Source of the DNA: JARYLZ01 sp964388275 | GTDB taxonomy: Bacteria > Bacteroidota > Ignavibacteria > SZUA-365 | Direction of reading: 5' to 3' | Length of the DNA stretch: 64,000 bases | Assembly (NCBI GenBank): GCA_964388275.1 | Contig: CAYLZD010000008.1 | Location: 1 to 64,000, forward strand | Part shown: piece after piece, positions 9,904-18,348 of the stretch | Layout: every line of letters begins with the position of its first letter | How positions within the stretch are numbered: the first letter of the stretch is position 1 | Position numbers and translations under genes: made by a program | The notes under the pieces: generated by a model | What the model saw: the letters and a program-made list of their open reading frames with translations, nothing else | Told to the model about the DNA's origin: nothing | The model's database searches: none

Positions 9904-10452
9904 ATGCGTATGCAAAGCGAAACCCCTTTCGAGAGTCTGCTTGTTTCTTCCCGCAAATGCGACCTCATCGCGCATATGCGCGAACATCCGGAAGCTTTCG
10001 AGGAGGCGCTCAGCCTGGCCCTCGCCGACAGGCCGCCTTACTCCTGGCGCGCAGCGTGGTTGCTGTGGAGCTGCGTGAAGAAAAACGACCCACGGTTGCG
10101 AAGGCGCTACGGCGACATAGTGCGCGCGGCGGCGGCGGCGCGTGACAACTTGAAACGCGAGTTGTTCAAGATCCTTCAGATGCTGGAACCTGCTGAAGCC
10201 CATGAGAGCGAGTTGTTCGACGCCTGTGTCAGCGCCTGGGAAACGCTGAACTCTCAGCCGTCGGTCCGCATGAACGCCCTGAAACTGCTCTTGATGACGG
10301 CAAAGCGATATCCGGAGCTCCTGCGCGAGATCTCGATCCTGACACGCAGGGAGTACCTTGAAACGCTCTCACCGGGCGCAAATAAATCCGCGACGAGGAT
10401 GGTGCGGTCGGCGCTCAAGCGGGGGAGAAGCGGGAAGGAGGAATTGGAGTGA
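9904..10452 (+). CDS. HEAT-like helical repeat protein, 182 aa, function unknown
   Basis: The protein is entirely helical in appearance, cytoplasmic, with repeated pairs such as SWRAAWLLWSCVKKNDPRLR and NALKLLLMTAKRYPELLREI that resemble HEAT or DNA-alkylation-repair-type repeats. It lacks any catalytic signature I can see. The C-terminus is basic (SALKRGRSGKEE), which might suit nucleic acid contact. It follows the DUF2164 gene by 139 bases on the same strand. Confidence 0.7.
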   Translation: MRMQSETPFESLLVSSRKCDLIAHMREHPEAFEEALSLALADRPPYSWRAAWLLWSCVKKNDPRLRRRYGDIVRAAAAARDNLKRELFKILQMLEPAEAHESELFDACVSAWETLNSQPSVRMNALKLLLMTAKRYPELLREISILTRREYLETLSPGANKSATRMVRSALKRGRSGKEELE

Positions 10453-10640
10453 AGGAGAAAAGAAAACAGGGAGAAGCGGAGGGTATATATCGATGAACGA
10501 GCAGATAACTTGCGGACTGCTGCTCTTTCCCGGTCCTGTGCCCGGCGCGACATATCCTATCTACCGAGACATCTGTCGCATTCCGGAACGGTTTGGGCCT
10601 GTCTCCCCGCAGTTCCGGACGCTTTCCGGCAAGCCCGGGA

Positions 10641-10836
10641 TCATCGTGCTTTGATGACATTCTGTTCCTTTCCGGGAGCGATTCCCTGCAGAATCAGCAT
10701 GTTTTGACCGCGATGAATAAGCCATGTACCGACTTCGATACTGCGTCATAAAGCAAATTTCCGGCATGTTCAAGATCCGGGACTCGCGTGTGAGTGCTCA
10801 GTCGGACATTCCGGTATCGACCCTGGCCGATGTTAT
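10641..10836 (-). pseudogene. 3' fragment of a decayed gene with one frameshift
   Basis: The minus strand reads DNIGQGRYRNVRLSTHT and DLEHAGNLLYDAV from about 10836, then shifts frame near 10742 and continues SIEVGTWLIHRGQNMLIL and QGIAPGKEQNVIKAR to a TGA at 10641. The 5' part has been lost into the end of the nuclease gene. Its pattern Y-R-x-V...GNLLYD...TWLIHRGQ resembles the last segment of the pseudogene at 6681-7313 (YERQF...GGLICSD...LWLYVKDG), so the two may be decayed relatives. The rest of the 10453-10832 gap shows nothing else. Confidence 0.4.
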
Positions 10837-11972
10837 CGGCGCATGATGATCAGCTTACTTACGGCAACCGAAGCTCCTGACCGGAGCAGTAGAAGATACG
10901 GTCCCGCCGGAAGGTCATCAGTCGCAAGGGAAAAGTCCTGCACACCCGCCCCCCTTGACAATAATACCTTCTCCGCTATGCGTATGCCCGTGATTGTGTA
11001 AAGTTCGATTGCCGCAGCGCAGGATTCAGGTGTGCGGTAACGGACCGAGACCAAGTCGACAGCCGGATTGGGATAAATGTCGGTCAATTCGAACTCCGCG
11101 AAATGGGCGAGCATGTCGTCGCGCGAGGACGGACTCAGCAGCCCGGCGTTCGCCCAGGCGGAGAACCACAGGTCCGCGACGGCTTGCGCCGACCTCTGAA
11201 TCCGGCCGAGTGTCAGAAAGCGCGTGCGCTGCCACAGCGCCGCGTAATAGGAGTCCGGAGGGGTTCCGCTACCGTCCCAGCCGACGTCTTGCCTGGCCAG
11301 ATCGTCCGCCCGCATGATCGAGTCCACAAGTTCGACGCTGTGCAGCACGATTTCGAACAGGTACTCCACGGGATCAGCGACGTACCGCACCGAATCGGGT
11401 ACCACAATGAGCGCCGGCAGGTAATGCCGCGCATTCAGCATAACGGACTCGTAGCGATAATGTATGCCGTCGTTGCCGGTATACTGCCCGTCGTAGTTCC
11501 TGGTAGTGTGCAACGGCTGATGCGCATCCGCGACATAGTGTCCCAAGTCGGCGGCCGTGCGCAGAGCCGTGTTCCAATCATTCCGCCGCAGCTGTGCCAC
11601 CAGGGAATCGTAGGTCCAGCCGACCGCCCAAGGGAGCACGCCGTTACCCTTCGCGCGCGACCATCCGTATAGCGCCGCGACTGCGCCGAAATTGCGCGGC
11701 AGATTTCCATAATCCGGGTAATCGTCGATGTCGATGTAGTGGCGCGTCGCTTCGGCGGTGAGCGTGGTGTCATCGTAATCTTTTCTGTAGTCCGCGTCCG
11801 GAGCATGCGCCGCAAGGAAAGCGCTGTCGGCGATCAGCCGCATCATACTCTCGGGGAGGAAGCGGACGGCGGAACGGTTTACCAGACGGTGAGCGTCGCC
11901 CCCCCATCCGAAGGCGTTTATGGAGACCGTAATTAATAGCAGCGCGATATCAGCGGGCAGAGATCGTTTCAT
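10833..11972 (-). CDS. S1/P1-type nuclease-like protein with T9SS sorting domain, 379 aa
   Basis: ATG 11972 opens a signal peptide that would leave Trp (WGGDAHRLVNR) at or near the mature N-terminus, as in zinc-dependent S1/P1 nucleases and phospholipase C, where this residue ligates zinc. Further family signatures are HYIDIDDYP, DLGHYVADAHQPLHTT and GNDGIHYRYE, which carry the His/Asp zinc ligands. The catalytic part (about residues 22-290) is near family length. It is followed by a T9SS tail (DIYPNPAVDLVSVRYR, IELYTITGIRIAEK, ending LIIMRR). The likely role is extracellular cleavage of single-stranded nucleic acid or phospholipid; the sequence alone does not separate these. A GTG at 11996 is an alternative start. 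Confidence 0.85.
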   Translation of the reverse strand: MKRSLPADIALLLITVSINAFGWGGDAHRLVNRSAVRFLPESMMRLIADSAFLAAHAPDADYRKDYDDTTLTAEATRHYIDIDDYPDYGNLPRNFGAVAALYGWSRAKGNGVLPWAVGWTYDSLVAQLRRNDWNTALRTAADLGHYVADAHQPLHTTRNYDGQYTGNDGIHYRYESVMLNARHYLPALIVVPDSVRYVADPVEYLFEIVLHSVELVDSIMRADDLARQDVGWDGSGTPPDSYYAALWQRTRFLTLGRIQRSAQAVADLWFSAWANAGLLSPSSRDDMLAHFAEFELTDIYPNPAVDLVSVRYRTPESCAAAIELYTITGIRIAEKVLLSRGAGVQDFSLATDDLPAGPYLLLLRSGASVAVSKLIIMRR

Positions 11973-12056
11973 GCAATTAGACAGGAGCAACAGCACAGCA
12001 ATTCGAGAGGGACATTCAGGCGCGTTTCATGGGCAAATTCCAACAATGCCGGGATT

Positions 12057-15000
12057 TCAACGACGAATGAATGTCAGCACCTTGGTGCTCGATCCGTCGC
12101 TTATGCACAGATGGTATAGTCCCGCCGCCGCCGGTGATTGGCGCCATACGATCTCATGAACGCCGGGATCGAGTGAAAGCACGGACATGTCGCCTGTCTT
12201 CCGTCCCAGAACGGAATATGCCTCGATGCGGACGCGCATTCGACGTTTTACAGCGAGGCGCAAGTGCAGATGGTCATGGACAGGGTGCGGGTTTATTCCC
12301 AGGATGGCAAATTCCGTGGCGGCCACACTCTCGAAAGAGATACCCGTTGTCCCGCGAGTAGTGAAGCTCCATATCTGCGACCATTCGCCGGCTCCGGCTC
12401 CGTTCGACGCACGCACCCGCCAGTGATACACAGTGTTCATTTCAAGGCCGCGCGCGGAATATTCGGTTGCGGCGATTCCCGATTCGTCAACGGCCATTTG
12501 GGTAAAAGCGGCATCCTTTGCGAGCTGAACTCGATAGGAAACCGCTCCCGGCGCCGCCATCCATGAGAAAACAACATCGGTTTCCATGCCTTTCGCTGAA
12601 TCGGCCGGGCCGACCAGCATCGGAGCAGGCGGGACCGCATCACGCGTCGTAAATTGCCATGTATCGGACCATTCGCTTGCAACCGTATCATCCATAGCCA
12701 TCACATGCCAGTAGTATTTTGACGCCGGCTTCAGCGCATATACGGCACAGCGCACACCGGACAGGATCGTATCCAATACGGCGGAATTATCCAGAATCAA
12801 TTCAAGACGATACAGTGCCGCGCCGTTGACTGTACCCCATTCAAGTGTGGTGTCAAAAGCTATGTCGTGCGAGCCATCCGCCGGTGACACGAGCTGGGGC
12901 GCGTCTAGGATCCTTGAAGCCGTAGTGAAGCTCCAAACTTCGGACCAAGGCCCGATTCCTGAAATATTCCCGGCACGAACCCGCCAATAATACTTTGTCT
13001 GCTGTATTAGCGGCCCGAAATCGCAGTGACTGTTGTTCCAGCCGTTCAAGGCGCGCTGTGAATCGACCGTCACCATGCCCGGAGACCTCGACAGCTGCAC
13101 CGTGTAAGAATCGCTTCCGAACAGTTGTTCCCACGTGAGCGTGACGGCGGCAGGAACATTCACCGCGTTGTTCGCAGGACTGGACAGACGCGGGGATCGC
13201 GGGACGGGATAGGCGGGAAAGTACGTGAAGGTCTCCGACCAGGATCCCGTATCAGGCCCGTTCAGGGCGCGGACGCGCCAGAGTACCGCTGAAACGAGGT
13301 CCGGATCCACAAGTGTGCCGTACTGCGTGTCCGTGATTCCCGCGGTGTCTAGGCCGGGCGCCTGCATGCTCCCCAGGAACAACTGCAGCTGGTATGACGC
13401 CGCTCCGGCTACCGCGCTCCATCGCATCGTGACGGGATTAGGCACCATCCGCGCCGAATCAGCGGGAGAGAGCAGCTGCGGCGCAGCCAACGCCGGCCGT
13501 ATAACCGGGTCGATGCTTTTAAACACCGATTCGTCTCTTGTCCCGGCGTAGAGGAAGCCGTCCTGATCGATGCCCATGATCTGCACATTGGTGAGACGGA
13601 GTCCCGAGCTGATCTCCGTCCACTGGCCGCCGTTGTCGCTGGAGCGGAACGCCCTGCCGCTGTCGGCGCCGGCGTAGAGTGTTCCGCGCGAATCGACCAT
13701 CAGACACCAGGCGCCGCTCGCCGTGAGTCCGCTGTTGACGGGATGCCATGTGGCGCCGCTGTCGAGTGAGCGAAGTATGCCCCGGTCGGCCGTGCCGTAG
13801 AATATGTGTCCCTGCCTGTTGATGGCGACGGAGTTGTATGAGAAGGTTCCCGTACCCGGCGAGAGCATGGTCCAGTTCATGCCCTGGTCATGTGAAAGAT
13901 ATACGTCCCAACCGGAACTGCCCGCGTATACGTTGTTTTCGAGAACCGCGAGTCCGCCGAAAGACATCCCGGTAAGACCGTGACCGCGTTTCTCCCAGAA
14001 GCCGCCGCCATTGGTCGAGAAGTAGAAACCGTCGTCCGTGGTGCAGATCACATTGCCCGCGGAGTCGCCCGCCACGCTGAGCGCGGCGGTGTTGCCCAGG
14101 CCGGTATTCACGAGAATCCACTGAGCGCCCAGATCTTCCGAACGAAATATGCCCTCGCGAGACGCGTAATAAATCCTCCCTGATCTATCCCGTGTCATCT
14201 GGCCGTTGGGCGTACAGGTGATGCCGGCGGAGACGTCAGTCCATGAAGCGCCCTTGTCGTCCGAACGGAAAGGCCCGCCCATGGTGCCCGCAAACATCGT
14301 CCCTCCGGGCATGAAAACAAGAGATTCGACGCGGGCATTGAGCAGTCCACGGTTGCGGGACGTCCATGCTCCACCCGGCTGCGGAGACCTGGCGATCCCG
14401 GAATATTCGAGTCCGGCGTAGATATACCCCTTTGTGTCACGAATGATCACGCCGACCGAGCGGCCGGAGAGGCCGTCGTATGCCCAGGTGACTCCTTTGT
14501 CGCTCGATATGAAGATTCCGGAGTCAGTTCCGGCCAACAGGGATCCCGACGAATTGAAATTTAGCGAATAGGGATTTCTGTTCTCCATGCCCGTTCGCAT
14601 GGGAGTCCAGGTGGTACCCTGGTCGGTCGAACGGTACACTCCCTTGCCCCATGGGCAGGCATAGAAATAGCCTTCTCCGTCAATAGCCAAAGCGTACATC
14701 GGCGCGCTGGAAATCTTCAATTTCTGCGTCCATGACGCCCCGCTGTTCAGTGTCATCTTCACTCCGCCGAAATATGTGGCGGCTAAAAGCGTGTTAGGCG
14801 CGACGACCTCTATATCGTTGATGACATCGCCCTGCAGGCCCGCCCCGGCCCAGGTGGAGCCGTCGTCCGATGACATGAATACACCGTCGCTCGTTCCTGC
14901 GAAAATCCTGCCGCCGGAGTCCACTGCGAAGGACGCCACGAGTCCGATCGCAGCCAGGGTGGTGTCCGCCTGGAACCACGTCACGCCGTGGTCCGTGGAG

Positions 15001-15302
15001 CATAGTACGCCGGTCTCCTGAGTTCCCGCCAGCATCTTTCCGGTGCGTGTCCGTACAAGCGCGCGTATCTGCCTGTCAATCAATCCGCTGTCGCTGAGGT
15101 CCCAGGACTCGCCGTCATTGGTCGAGCGCCAGACACCGTTCTGCGTCCCGGTAAGAAGGCCGCCGTCTTCCGCCGCTGCCATACATAGCACCCAACCGGA
15201 ATACGGTCCGCCGCACTGCCGCCAGAAATCCTGGGCGAGGGAAGTATGAAAAGCAAAGAGAAGCGTGAATAAGAATGCCGAGGATATTAATCGGGTATTC
15301 AT
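12057..15302 (-). CDS. Large BNR/sortilin-like propeller plus Fn3-like repeats, T9SS, 1081 aa
   Basis: AAGGA precedes ATG 15302, and a signal peptide follows (LFTLLFAFHTSLAQ). Residues about 25-590 contain a dozen repeats of the Asp-box type, for example GVWRSTNDGESW, GVFMSSDDGSTW and GVYRSTDQGTTW, typical of VPS10/BNR ten-bladed propellers and photosystem-stability-factor-like folds. Residues 600-985 carry four Fn3-like units, each opening with LxSPADxA and containing W.VRA.N....G.WSE.W.FTT. The last 80 residues (ILGINPHPVHDHLHLRLAVK, EAYSVLGRKTGD) form the T9SS sorting domain. Probably a surface adhesin or glycan-interacting protein; no active site is evident. Confidence 0.9.
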   Translation of the reverse strand: MNTRLISSAFLFTLLFAFHTSLAQDFWRQCGGPYSGWVLCMAAAEDGGLLTGTQNGVWRSTNDGESWDLSDSGLIDRQIRALVRTRTGKMLAGTQETGVLCSTDHGVTWFQADTTLAAIGLVASFAVDSGGRIFAGTSDGVFMSSDDGSTWAGAGLQGDVINDIEVVAPNTLLAATYFGGVKMTLNSGASWTQKLKISSAPMYALAIDGEGYFYACPWGKGVYRSTDQGTTWTPMRTGMENRNPYSLNFNSSGSLLAGTDSGIFISSDKGVTWAYDGLSGRSVGVIIRDTKGYIYAGLEYSGIARSPQPGGAWTSRNRGLLNARVESLVFMPGGTMFAGTMGGPFRSDDKGASWTDVSAGITCTPNGQMTRDRSGRIYYASREGIFRSEDLGAQWILVNTGLGNTAALSVAGDSAGNVICTTDDGFYFSTNGGGFWEKRGHGLTGMSFGGLAVLENNVYAGSSGWDVYLSHDQGMNWTMLSPGTGTFSYNSVAINRQGHIFYGTADRGILRSLDSGATWHPVNSGLTASGAWCLMVDSRGTLYAGADSGRAFRSSDNGGQWTEISSGLRLTNVQIMGIDQDGFLYAGTRDESVFKSIDPVIRPALAAPQLLSPADSARMVPNPVTMRWSAVAGAASYQLQLFLGSMQAPGLDTAGITDTQYGTLVDPDLVSAVLWRVRALNGPDTGSWSETFTYFPAYPVPRSPRLSSPANNAVNVPAAVTLTWEQLFGSDSYTVQLSRSPGMVTVDSQRALNGWNNSHCDFGPLIQQTKYYWRVRAGNISGIGPWSEVWSFTTASRILDAPQLVSPADGSHDIAFDTTLEWGTVNGAALYRLELILDNSAVLDTILSGVRCAVYALKPASKYYWHVMAMDDTVASEWSDTWQFTTRDAVPPAPMLVGPADSAKGMETDVVFSWMAAPGAVSYRVQLAKDAAFTQMAVDESGIAATEYSARGLEMNTVYHWRVRASNGAGAGEWSQIWSFTTRGTTGISFESVAATEFAILGINPHPVHDHLHLRLAVKRRMRVRIEAYSVLGRKTGDMSVLSLDPGVHEIVWRQSPAAAGLYHLCISDGSSTKVLTFIRR

Positions 15303-15519
15303 GGCAGTCCTTGCCTGTTATTGTGGCGTATGGTGATTTGCCGGATCATAGATAGTTATCGCATGTCCACGATCCCGCGGATCATTACTTTCTCCAGACA
15401 TTCCGGAATCCACCGTTCTGCTTCCAGCACGCGCGGCGCTTTCAGGGAGCTTGCACGGCGTCTTTCGCGAGGGGATAGCCCCGCAGCACAGGGTGTGCAC
15501 CGGGAAGCTGTTGGAATAT

Positions 15520-17526
15520 TCATTCGGAAAGCCTCCAAGCGTGGACGCGCTCGCATACTGAAATCAAGCGTCTGCCGTCAGGCAGAAACGAGATCAGGTT
15601 GGCATCCGGGAAAAGGTCTATCACCGACTCGCGGTGGCGAAACGCCGCCACTTCCACACCGGACATCGTTTCATATACCTTCACAAGCCCTCCATCGCAG
15701 TGAACGGCGCACAGAGCGCCGTCGTCCGAGACATATGCGTATGGATTGTCGTCCTCGGGCGCCGTCAGGACGCAGGCGCCGGTGTTCACATCCCACACCT
15801 TCGCCTCACCCAGCACCGCCTTGTGGATCAAATGCGTCCCCCCGGGGGAGAATTCCAGTATCGCCATTCCCTCCGCCCTGGAGTCCACGCGGCGGAATAC
15901 CGATCCCGACTTCGTGTCGATCAGCGTCGTGCCGGATTCCGTCTGCGCCGCCAGCAGAGCGCCGTCTTTCGACAACGCGATGTTGCACACCGCTGAAGGA
16001 CCTTCCCCCGCATCCGTGATAACGCTCCAAAGCTCGCGACCGCTGCAGGCGTCTTTGAGGCGGAGGCTGTCGTCGCGGCATTCCGCCGTCAGCAGGACTC
16101 CGGCGTCGTTGAACGCCGCGTCGCCGAAATACCAGCCGTCACGGCTGCGCTCATGCCGCAGCCGCGCGCCCGTGGAGCAGTCCCACAGGTACACGGCGCT
16201 TCCCCAGCCGGCCAGCAGGCGGCCGTCGGCGGAAAAGCGAAGCCGGTTGGGTGCGTCGAAATCGAGTATCGGCAGTGTGCAGACGGCATTCCCCGAGGCA
16301 ACATCAAAGACGGCGACCTTCCGGAATCTTCCGACCGCGATGCGCTTGCCGTCCTGCGAAAATTCCAGCGTCGACACGGGTTCGTCATCATTGAAAACAC
16401 GCAGGAGCGCGCCGTCGCTCGCGCGTAGAAGGCGCACCGACCGGTCGGAGGTGACGGGCGAACTCGAGGAAGCCGTGGCGATAAGGGCTCCGTCGCCGGA
16501 CACGGCCAGTTCCCATATGCCTTCAGCATGCCCTTCGGCCGTGTATTCGAGGCCGCTACGCGAGGAGAAATACAGGAATACCTGTATGCCTGTAAAAACG
16601 ATGAACGCGGCCGCTGCAAGCAAGGCGGCCACACGCAAGAACCTGCCGCGTCTGATCTTATTCTTTTCAGTTTCCGCAATCGCATTCATGCGGAGTTGTT
16701 CGATTCGAGGTTTCAGCGCCTCGCCGAGCGCCGCCTTCATGCCCGCCGCATCCGCGCTGACCGCGCTCGAGCCAGCCGGCTTTTGCACGACCGCCCGCCG
16801 GTTGAGAAGCGCCTCGAAGAAAGAGACTATTTCCTCGGCTTTCTTTGTCTGCCCTCTGGGAACCGGAATAGATATTTCCGCCGAAAACCTGTGATGCCTG
16901 CGGGATTTGTACGTATAACCGAAAACGACGGCCCTGGACGGCGACTCCTTTAGCTCCACCGTCTCCAGCCTCGGGCTCCAGTTGTTCCATTTCAGCATGC
17001 GACCCTTGAAGAGGACGGCCTCCTCCGAAATGAAGGCCTCCGCCGGCTGCCGCCGGCTGCTTCCGCGGCGGAGACGCGGCGCAAGCCATGCGATCGCGCC
17101 CAGCAGAACAGGCAGAGCTGTGAAGAAGAGCACAAGATAGTAATCGAAGCTCGAGAACAGCAGAAGAAGAAGGCCGATGAGCGCGGCCGCGGCGGCCGTC
17201 CCGAGCCACAGTCTCCCGGCGGCGGCGGATCGAGTCTCGAACTCGTCGGCGACATGATCCTGCCATTGTTCTTCGCCGTAGGTCCAGTGTGCGAGGAGCG
17301 ATTCGGCGAACAGCATCTGTCTGAGATTTCTCTTGCGCAACCAGAACCCGAGCGCTTCCATTACGGCCATGAGGACGATGCTCCCGCCGAGCATCAGCAT
17401 GGCGCCGCCGCCCTCGTCCATTTCGATTTCGAGTATCAAGGGGACAACCACGGAAACAACGCCGAGGAAGTAGATTATGAATCGCACAAGCCTGGCCTTG
17501 CTCTTTGATTTGTCGTGAATATCCAT
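15520..17526 (-). CDS. Membrane-anchored WD40 repeat protein, 668 aa
   Basis: I start at ATG 17526, where a basic cytoplasmic N-terminus (MDIHDKSKSKARLVR) leads into hydrophobic segments at residues about 17-35, 44-65 and 105-150 (LIGLLLLLFSSFDYYLVLFF). A cytosolic PH-like stretch follows (EAFISEEAVLFKGRMLKW), then another single TM segment near residue 300 (FLRVAALLAAAAFIVFTG). The C-terminal 340 residues hold about seven WD40-like blades: LAVSGDGALIATAS, LEFSQDGKRIAVG, LRFSADGRLLAG, ALSKDGALLAAQ, LEFSPGGTHLI. WD40 propellers are protein-interaction platforms; no catalytic domain is present. It is divergent from the membrane protein at 17686. The 217-bp spacer 15303-15519 shows nothing. Confidence 0.8.
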   Translation of the reverse strand: MDIHDKSKSKARLVRFIIYFLGVVSVVVPLILEIEMDEGGGAMLMLGGSIVLMAVMEALGFWLRKRNLRQMLFAESLLAHWTYGEEQWQDHVADEFETRSAAAGRLWLGTAAAAALIGLLLLLFSSFDYYLVLFFTALPVLLGAIAWLAPRLRRGSSRRQPAEAFISEEAVLFKGRMLKWNNWSPRLETVELKESPSRAVVFGYTYKSRRHHRFSAEISIPVPRGQTKKAEEIVSFFEALLNRRAVVQKPAGSSAVSADAAGMKAALGEALKPRIEQLRMNAIAETEKNKIRRGRFLRVAALLAAAAFIVFTGIQVFLYFSSRSGLEYTAEGHAEGIWELAVSGDGALIATASSSSPVTSDRSVRLLRASDGALLRVFNDDEPVSTLEFSQDGKRIAVGRFRKVAVFDVASGNAVCTLPILDFDAPNRLRFSADGRLLAGWGSAVYLWDCSTGARLRHERSRDGWYFGDAAFNDAGVLLTAECRDDSLRLKDACSGRELWSVITDAGEGPSAVCNIALSKDGALLAAQTESGTTLIDTKSGSVFRRVDSRAEGMAILEFSPGGTHLIHKAVLGEAKVWDVNTGACVLTAPEDDNPYAYVSDDGALCAVHCDGGLVKVYETMSGVEVAAFRHRESVIDLFPDANLISFLPDGRRLISVCERVHAWRLSE

Positions 17527-17685
17527 GAGAATGAAACGGATGTGGGTGGGATATGAACCGCAACCTAACCAGAGCCCGGACGAATGGCAAGAACGATAGC
17601 TTCCATATCTTGACTGAACACTGCGGAGTTCATAATTTGTCGTTACAGTCATAAGTCGATTCAAACATTTATCGAGGAGGTACAA

Positions 17686-18249
17686 ATGGTCCCGATTACA
17701 GATCTGATATTGCCGATATTGATTTCGGGCTTGTTCGTCTTCATTGCAAGTTCGTTGATACACATGCTCCTGCCTTATCACAAAGGCGATTACCGCTCGC
17801 TTCCGGATGAAGCCGGCGCGATGGATGCGTTGCGACCGTTCAGCATTCCTCCCGGCTGCTATTCCATGCCCAGGCCGGCGAGTATGAAGGACGCCAATTC
17901 TCCGGAGTATCTGGAGAAGCTGAAAAAGGGACCCGTCATGTTCCTGACCGTTTTAAAAAGCGGGCAGATCTCTATGGCAGGCTCCCTGATAATGTGGTTC
18001 GTATACTCGGTCCTGGTGAGTTTCTTCGCGGCATACGTAACCGGCCGCGCGCTCGAAGCCGGCGCGCATTACCTGGCGGTTCTCCGCTTCGCAGGCGTCA
18101 CGTCCTTCGTCGCCTACGCGTTCGCCTCGCTGCCGGAATCCATCTGGTATTCCCGCCCGTGGAGCACCACGCTGAAAAATGCCTTTGACGGGCTGGTCTA
18201 TGCACTCATAACAGCAGGCACTTTCGGCTGGCTCTGGCCTTCGATCTGA
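17686..18249 (+). CDS. Conserved four-helix integral membrane protein, 187 aa
   Basis: A strong GAGGAGG site lies six bases before ATG 17686. The protein has four hydrophobic helices: LILPILISGLFVFIASSLI, then MAGSLIMWFVYSVLVSFFAA, a third around FAGVTSFVAYAFA and a fourth ALITAGTFGWLWPSI. Between the first two is a soluble loop with the motif HMLLPYHKGDYRSLPDE and FSIPPGCYSMPRP, which I recall from a conserved hypothetical family without assigned function. It is divergent from the WD40 membrane protein, with about 160 bases between starts that may carry promoters for both. Confidence 0.8.
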   Translation: MVPITDLILPILISGLFVFIASSLIHMLLPYHKGDYRSLPDEAGAMDALRPFSIPPGCYSMPRPASMKDANSPEYLEKLKKGPVMFLTVLKSGQISMAGSLIMWFVYSVLVSFFAAYVTGRALEAGAHYLAVLRFAGVTSFVAYAFASLPESIWYSRPWSTTLKNAFDGLVYALITAGTFGWLWPSI

Positions 18250-18348
18250 ACGAAGGTCGATGCTGCGCCGAACAAGCGGACGCGGAGATGCCGCCTTTCA
18301 AGGCGTCGCAAGACCGCGGCCCGACTTGATCATTGCATTCCGCTGGTC

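Noticed and set aside
10494..10654. 53-codon plus-strand frame starting MNEQITCG
   Set aside because: No homology, no export or domain features, and it overlaps a minus-strand gene remnant with better coding character.
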